DNA of 64,000 nt. It comes from Rotaria sp. Silwood1 (lineage: Eukaryota > Rotifera > Eurotatoria > Philodinida > Philodinidae). Location: positions 1 to 64,000 of the forward strand of contig CAJNOP010000662.1 in NCBI GenBank assembly GCA_905250075.1, in the 5' to 3' direction. A program made the translations under genes and the position numbers. How positions within the stretch are numbered: the first letter of the stretch is position 1; the number at the start of each line of letters is the position of its first letter. Positions 58,201 through 64,000 of the stretch are shown piece by piece. The notes beneath the pieces are model-generated. The model did no database searches. It saw only the letters and a list, made by a program, of their open reading frames with translations, and was not told the DNA's origin.

Positions 58201-58985
58201 CTTTCAACATCCATCTTTACATTAAAAAAAAGAAAAAAAGAAATAAACGATTCCCTAGCAGGAAGTGCTCCATTCAAATAAAGAGTGCACGTTGTGTGTC
58301 TGCTGTAGTATCAAACTTGATAGTTGGATTCTATTATTGAACTACAATTTAAGTATTTTATTATCCAATTCTTCAATTCAAATGTTTAATTATTCAACTT
58401 TTTCATATTGTGAGATGTATGAGTTTTCCCGACACACTCACATTGAAAGTTGACCCGTCAAGTTGAATGCTTGAGCTGAATTCTTGGATAGTTGAATAGT
58501 TGAATACTTGAAGTGTTATTTGAATACTTGATATTCAACTTTTGAAGTTTCCAGCATACAATGATTGAATTTAACTTTCAAAATTCACAAATACGTATGT
58601 GTAGTCCGTGACAGGGTGTGGCTATAGTTGTCAGTTTGACTAACAAGAAGACTCTGATCCTACACTCGCACCATCAAGAAGATTCATCGATTCTGTGACA
58701 AACTCTCCCTAACACTGAAGCTTTTTTCCACATTTTGAAGAAGGTTTGATTGACCTGTCAGAAACTCACTTGTACTGATACTGACACCATATTCGTTTCC
58801 TCCGTTAAGTCAACATCAAATAATGATTTATTTGTAGGATTTCATAGTCGTGAAAAAGAAGAAAACTTTTATAGAATTTCACTGCTAGCTACTGTTATTA
58901 AGCAACTGTCGTTCTGTGTCAAAAAAAAATTGTCGTGAAACGTAAGTCGTAAAGTCTTGAATACTCTCTGAACTCTAACAACAAA

Positions 58986-60096
58986 ATGGCAGCATCATTG
59001 ATGATTTTACTGAATCAAATTCGAGTGGCTCTAGCCCGCTATGAACTTCCCTTCATTTTCGCTTTTGGTACTTTGGCTAATATTGCTAACATCATCGTTT
59101 TTCGACGTCATACTCTCAAAACTAATATCTGCTCATGGTACTTTGTTTGCTTATCTTTGAATAACCTTCTTATATTGTATGTCATCAGTCTTTCACAAAT
59201 CTCAGGCGCGGCTGTTGGCGGTGATGTATTTGGAGCCAATCGTTTCTTTTGTAAAGTGCGTGGATATTTTTTCGAACTTAGTGTGATTTTATCTCGTCAT
59301 TTTGTATGTCTAATCGCCATCGATCGTTGGATGGTTACATCACCTAGTGCATGGCTTCGTCGACAAAATTCACCTCGTAGGGCACGAGCTACAATTATTG
59401 GAAGTTTACTCTTTTGGACAATGTTCAACATTCACAGTTTGATTGGTTATGACACTGGTCCGTTTGGATGTATAGCAACTGCACATCCAGTCTATGGACT
59501 TTTCTATTCTATCTACAGTATCATCACATCAATTTTGTCGCTAGTAAACCGTGTATACATCATATAAAAGTAGTTTTAAATATTTGTTTATTTCTAGGTC
59601 GTCATGATTGTTTTCAGTGTTCTTACTTTATTAAATGTTCGATCATCACCTGCTCGGCAAATTCATCCGCATCTCTTTCAAAAAAATCCTATCCGATCAT
59701 ATGATATGCAACGTACGACGTATATCATTTCGCAGGTACCTAATCATCACCAAGAACGACAACGACAGTTTATTCGATTAGCTCTTCTACAAGTGGCTTT
59801 TTTTATTGTGCTCAATTTAACGTGGTCAGCTTTTCCATTTTATGCTTTGCGTATCGTCCAGCAAAAAGCTATCAATGTTGATCAGATTTTGATCTTAGGA
59901 TTTTGGAGTGGAATCGGCTTGAATCTTCTTTCAACATATGCAGCGGTTTGTATTTTTCCTTGTGAAGGTTTCTCATTTTTGTTTCGTTAATCTTTAGGTC
60001 GCATTTATAATATATACAATAGCTTCAAAAACATTTCGTCGAGAGTTCATCTTGACAATCAAGCGAATGTGGAATAGTGTTGGTCAATATCTTTAA
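58986..60096 (+). CDS. Rotifer 7TM receptor, paralogue B (3 exons)
   Basis: Exons 58986-59543, 59598-59945 and 59998-60096 are joined by introns of 54 and 52 nt, all phase 0, giving 334 aa. Exons 1 and 2 have exactly the same lengths as in paralogue A (558 and 348 nt). Seven helices, AIDRW after TM3, the ECL2 Cys (GPFGC) and the TM7-tail VAFIIYTIASKTFRREF are all preserved. About 28 differences in 186 residues of exon 1 are mainly in TM2 and the extracellular end (VVGLTQIVG against VISLSQISG). That could alter ligand range, though selection was not tested. The C-terminus is shorter by six residues. Both receptors are open, so both are probably functional. Confidence 0.87.
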
Positions 60097-60500
60097 ACTT
60101 CTTTTTGCGGATAGTTCTGTAATCATTTTTGGAGTGACACTTAATTATATATTTTATGTTAATGTCACAACTACGTAGTACACTCTAAGAAAAGGTTCGG
60201 TGCAGAAACCTTAAGGTTTGGAATAGCTTATGAAATTTTTTAGACTTTGTAGATTGTTGTGTGTTAATATTTTCTCTCTTTTCTTTTGTGCTTCTCCTCT
60301 CGTTTGTCATTTTATTGTCATTCATACCATTTTCCTTTTACTCCTCGATGTTTGTGATGAAATTTTCCTTTCTTTCGTTGTATGGATTATCCTTTTTTTA
60401 TCTTATGTATATTTCGCAGATGATTGTCTCTTCTGGTTTATCATCATGTTTGGAATATTCATTTCTATCGGCTTTCCCTTCGTGCTCTATGTATAAATAT

Positions 60501-62229
60501 ATATATATATAGTAACCCGTCTATTATAAAAAATGGAGAAAAAAGTCAATTGTTTTAATGATTATTCTTGTCTTACATTTCACGTGAGGATTACACTCCA
60601 CAACTGTTGCCGTGAAGATGTTGAATCATTTGCAACATCGAAATTCAAAACTACTCTAGAATACTAGACTGCTGCAGTTCCACTTCATATTACTATACGT
60701 CATCAGATCTCAATCACAATTCATTATGAAGTGTAATTTCATAATATGATAATAACAAGACCAAAAACAAGACATTCAACATGCACAAAATGTACAATAA
60801 AAATATACAGTTGATGGTTTCATACATAAAAATCAAAATCGAAAATACCAAATAAACAGAAAAAACACGTCATATGGGCATTAATAATTGAGCATATTTA
60901 TTCGTAAGTTGATCGGAAAATATTTCGTAATTATCATATGTGTCTTATAGTTTTTAACTAATCATCGTCTCACAAGTTAAGTTTTTGTATAAGTCATTCT
61001 TTCGTATACTTATTTTCCAGGATAAAATCAATAACTATAGGAAATTCATCTTGACAAAAAAATATAATACGTAGGATGAGTATTTAAAATAATATTGCAT
61101 GTTTCTAGAAATAATCGAACTCTATAAATCCTGAACCCTTGCAACTCTTGGAGCTATAGATTTCTGCGCCAAGTTCAATGTATTATATAAACACAGCATG
61201 ACGTTTTTTAAAAAGATTATTTTTATAAGAAATCTAAGGAACTATGTTCAAGGTTGAGAGCCACATGCAACGAATTATACGAAAACGAATGGTATATGAA
61301 GACAAGCATACTTTATTGATGAATCATGGGATCTCATACTGCAGCGAATGCTTTGCAATTATTGAAAACGTTGATTAAAGCCACCACAATGTCATGCAAA
61401 ATGTTAAATTCATTATTGTACGAGTCTTGGCTTTGCTGCGGTCAATGATTCATTTTGATCATTGGGATAATAACTGTAAAGTAGAGAATATTCTGATGCC
61501 GAACAATCGTTTCATTCATCTTCAAAAAACGCCATGATTGAGTAGCTAAGTTGCTCTACACCTATCTGCAAGGTACTATGTGCAAACCTGAATACCACCA
61601 GCCACGTAATAACTTTGAACAAATCACTAACGACTAATTGTCTGGGAGCATTCGTCCCATAGCATGTGCATTCCAATTTCAAACAACAAGGATGATAAAT
61701 AAGCATCTAATAATCTGTAGCTATCAGTATGTATATGTGTTATAATAAGTCTCAGTTTGTTTTTTATTAAAATGTTATATATCTTTTTTTTTATATTTCA
61801 AGATATTCGATCGAATTGAATCAAACTATGTTGCCATAAATTTTTTCTTATCTATATTTCTTGTCTTTCAAACAAGAATAACAAATTATTTTGAAAATAA
61901 TGGAGTATTTGTTACATCATTCAACATATGGAAATGAGGTAAGAGTGGCATATTGAATAAAGTTCTGGGAATAATTGTGTATGTCTTGGTTATTGAAGGA
62001 TATATCTATAAAAGCTCCATGTTTGGTCATCTTTTAGCTCAATATTACATGAAATATATTCATTACAAATAGAAACAGACTCATTACTATACTTTATATC
62101 TCTATCTAACAAACTGTCGAATTAGTATTTCTAATAGATTTAAGATGTATTTTGTTACTTATTGTTGAGAGTGAGAAAGAATTTGAATGATATTAAGATT
62201 TACATTTTATGTTTTGAGAACACGAGAAT
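60501..62229. other. AT-rich intergenic stretch
   Basis: No gene supported. A minus-strand frame at 61512-61706 has a somewhat protein-like composition but no start context, splice partners or recognised family. Confidence 0.4.
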
Positions 62230-62308
62230 AAGGGTGTGGGTCTGGGTCTGAGTGCTGCTTTCAATGAAGAGATGAGAATCGTCCTCACCCACACCCACAC
62301 CCACACCC
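62230..62308. repeat. TGTGGG/CCCACA telomere-like inverted array, locus 5
   Basis: Short G-rich arm 62230-62253 (AGGGTGTGGGTCTGGGTCTG), about 31-nt spacer, C-rich arm 62285-62308 (CACCCACACCCACACCCACA). The most compact member of the set. Confidence 0.85.
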
Positions 62309-62576
62309 AAAATGATCAGAAAAATACTACTTCAGCTGCTGTGTTTTTGTTGTTTGATGTTATTAAATTTAGAGAGGCATGAAGATGTTGTCAACACGAA
62401 ATTGTACACAGAAAACATCGACATACACTTTTTTTGTATCGTTAATCAACTCTATGCAAAGGTTTCATTATTATTATTTCGAGGTGTATATTTTTCCTAC
62501 TGGGCTCAAAGCATGAATAATGATCGGAAAAAAACTTCTCCCTCTTCGTTCAATTATAAGTGAAGCGTGGGACAGA

Positions 62577-62882
62577 TGTGTGTGTGGGTTGGATGTGGGT
62601 GTGGGGTGTGGGTGTCGGTGGGGGGGGGGGGGGGGNNNNNNNNNNNNNNNNNNNNNNNNNNNNNNNNNNNNNNNNNNNNNNNNNNNNNNNNNNNNNNNNN
62701 NNNNNNNNNNNNNNNNNNNNNNNNNNNNNNNNNNNGTCGGTGTGGGTGTGGGGTGTGGATGTGAATGTTCGATGGGTGGGTGTGAGTGTTGAGTGTCAAT
62801 ATTGTTATGAACAACATCCACCCCCACACCCCACACTCACACCCACACATCCTCACCCACACTCACACCCACATCCATGCCC
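62577..62882. repeat. TGTGGG/CCCACA telomere-like inverted array, locus 6, with gap
   Basis: G-rich array on both sides of the assembly gap (62577-62635 and 62736-62798), including a run of G just before it. It is followed by a unique spacer (GTCAATATTGTTATGAAC) and a C-rich array 62815-62882. Both gap edges have the same polarity, so the missing DNA is probably more G-rich array. Confidence 0.85.
62636..62735. other. Assembly gap of exactly 100 N
   Basis: Exactly 100 N is a conventional placeholder for a gap of unknown length. It sits inside the G-rich array after a poly-G run, where sequencing and assembly commonly fail. Confidence 0.95.
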
Positions 62883-63334
62883 TAGTTCATTTTTAACAAA
62901 CTTTAAAAATAGTCATCCATTTAAATTAAAAGGGAGAAAAGAAAGGAAGGAAATCAACAATAGTCAATAGCAATCAAAATCCGTTAGATAGTAATATTTG
63001 ATGTTGTTACATTGTAATACATTGATGGACACTTTGCGAAATAGGTACAATATTTCTACCTAGTTAATCGTATGAAAATTTTGACATCATTTCACGTGTC
63101 AGCTCTTTGCATTTTCCTTTTTGTTAAAAAATCGTTACTCGATTGTTCCATAATTTTTGTGTATGAAATTGATTCGACTTTTTTCGACACCTCAAGTAAT
63201 GACATTCATCTTGACTCATCTTACTGGGATTTCCCTACATTCTAGTTGTCAGCCTCTAAGAAAATTTCTCCCCAAACTCTTATATTTCTTTTCTCTGGGA
63301 AATTTCCCGTTGTCTTATTGTGACCGATTAGGGA
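62883..63334. other. Intergenic stretch
   Basis: No gene or repeat recognised. Confidence 0.4.
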
Positions 63335-63360
63335 ATGAGTCACTCATGTATCATATATAA
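63335..63360 (+). promoter_or_regulatory. Candidate core promoter: AP-1/GCN4-like palindrome plus TATA
   Basis: ATGAGTCACTCAT (63335-63347) is a near-perfect palindrome containing the bZIP core TGAGTCA. TATATAA follows at 63354-63360. It may drive the gene starting at 63940; ATTTTATAG shortly before that ATG would then end a 5'-UTR intron. Confidence 0.35.
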
Positions 63361-63939
63361 GAAAGGGTTAGAAAACCAGAGAACTGTAGTATTATTCTTT
63401 CGTTCTGCGACGTTTTGTTTCTTTCTCTAGTACACATAACATTTATCAGTTGTGTCTCAGCTGTTTTTCCTCTTTGGTACCAACGACTGAGAGAAGATTC
63501 AGAATAGGAAAAGAGAAAAGGCGAGTGTAGCAGCGAACTTTTAACCGTAGTCGGCAACTCAAAATCGACTCTTTGGTCAAAAAAATCCTAGAAAAAGTAA
63601 CTTTGAGTGGATGTTAGCATAACGGAGCTTGTCGACGATGTGTAGACACTAATATATAACTAGTGTTGAGTTTAGACAATCTTGTTAGTTGTGTTCCTAT
63701 TACTTCGTCGCTTTTTCTTTTCCTTCGACCATGCTATCCATCTGGTGTGTGGTTTTTTCCACGAGACGTAAAAAAATGGTTTCATATATTCTTCTACTAT
63801 TTTTCACTTCTACATTATGTAGTATCGTCTTATAGAAGTTGTATGCATTGTAGACATAGCTGACTAATCGATCTCAGTAAAAATGTATATTAATTGATAT
63901 TATATTACTATTTTATAGACAGTGATTTTTCTTTATCAA

Positions 63940-64000
63940 ATGAGTGGAGATTTTGATTTTCGGGCATTGCTGCTCAAAATACAGGATCTACTATCCGACA
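63940..64000 (+). CDS. Start of a gene cut by the window end, possibly a death-fold protein
   Basis: ATG at 63940 opens 20 codons reading MSGDFDFRALLLKIQDLLSD to the window edge. The pattern (DFRALLLKIQ-x-LLSD) resembles the first helix of death-effector-like domains that are frequent in bdelloid proteins, where they mediate homotypic interactions. An AG (TTTTATAG) lies about 22 nt upstream of the ATG, in keeping with a 5'-UTR intron. With only one helix visible, the family call is weak; the gene's existence is more secure than its identity. Confidence 0.4.
   Translation, partial: MSGDFDFRALLLKIQDLLSD

Larger units (their letters stand above)
52868..60500. repeat. Segmental duplication, unit B
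   Basis: Direct counterpart of 47285-52370. It is longer because about 2.5 kb (roughly 54660-57150, including a large palindromic element) has no match in unit A. Homology resumes near 57150 and continues through the GPCR to about 60500. Confidence 0.8.

Noticed and set aside
60230-60512. Two overlapping Phe/Leu/Ser-rich frames after GPCR B
   Set aside because: They lie in the duplicated 3' flank; the equivalent region after GPCR A is interrupted, so coding conservation is absent.
1-64000. tRNA, rRNA or spliced-leader RNA genes
   Set aside because: No cloverleaf with A/B boxes, no rRNA core and no bdelloid spliced-leader core motif was recognised on either strand by eye.

Overview
The window looks like nuclear DNA of a bdelloid rotifer (Rotaria/Adineta type). 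It is AT-rich, with short canonical GT-AG introns of about 50-100 nt. It carries lineage-typical proteins: an arginine ADP-ribosyltransferase fused to TPRs, lineage-expanded 7TM receptors, a B-box-like/coiled-coil family and a probable death-fold protein. It also has many arrays of the hexamer TGTGGG, which to my knowledge is the bdelloid telomeric repeat. No tRNA, rRNA or CRISPR was seen, and organism assignment is inference from protein style.

Layout. 1-5.7 kb: a degenerate 180-bp tandem repeat, a two-exon ART-TPR gene (1100-3489) and a two-exon lysine-rich orphan (4659-5715). 5.9-12.5 kb: a minisatellite, a foldback element, the first TGTGGG/CCCACA array, two small genes (7134-7503 +; 9314-9649 -), a broken B-box-like gene running into a second array, and a tandem pair of 740-bp repeats. 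15.0-16.5 kb: a secreted leucine-rich-repeat protein. 17.7-25.3 kb: a graveyard of nonautonomous elements (at least four palindromic or TIR elements, several with clear target-site duplications), two decayed gene remnants, a GGTTG pentamer array and two more TGTGGG arrays. 25.6-27.6 kb: a four-exon gene resembling the TDP-43 N-terminal domain, and a small membrane protein. 31.5-35.7 kb: a 5'-truncated rotifer GPCR and a hAT transposase relic. 38.8-47 kb: a housekeeping-like cluster of 3CxxC zinc-finger protein (+), bacterial-type phosphatidylserine synthase (-), TXNDC9 (+) and ABHD1/3-type hydrolase (-). 47.3-60.5 kb: a large tandem segmental duplication, each unit ending in a three-exon GPCR. 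62.2-62.9 kb: two more TGTGGG arrays, one holding a 100-N assembly gap. The window ends in the first exon of another gene.

Several genes were recovered only by splicing short ORFs: ART-TPR, the LRR protein, TDP-43-NTD-like, PssA, TXNDC9 and both GPCRs. In each case the intron phases match and the joined frame stays open.

The most unusual signal is a set of six loci in which a G-rich TGTGGG array is followed, after a short unique spacer, by a C-rich CCCACA array. The order is always the same, the polarity expected of telomere-to-telomere joints. Two of the six abut decayed genes on their right side. They could be fossil end-joining scars, or a foldback element built from telomeric repeat.
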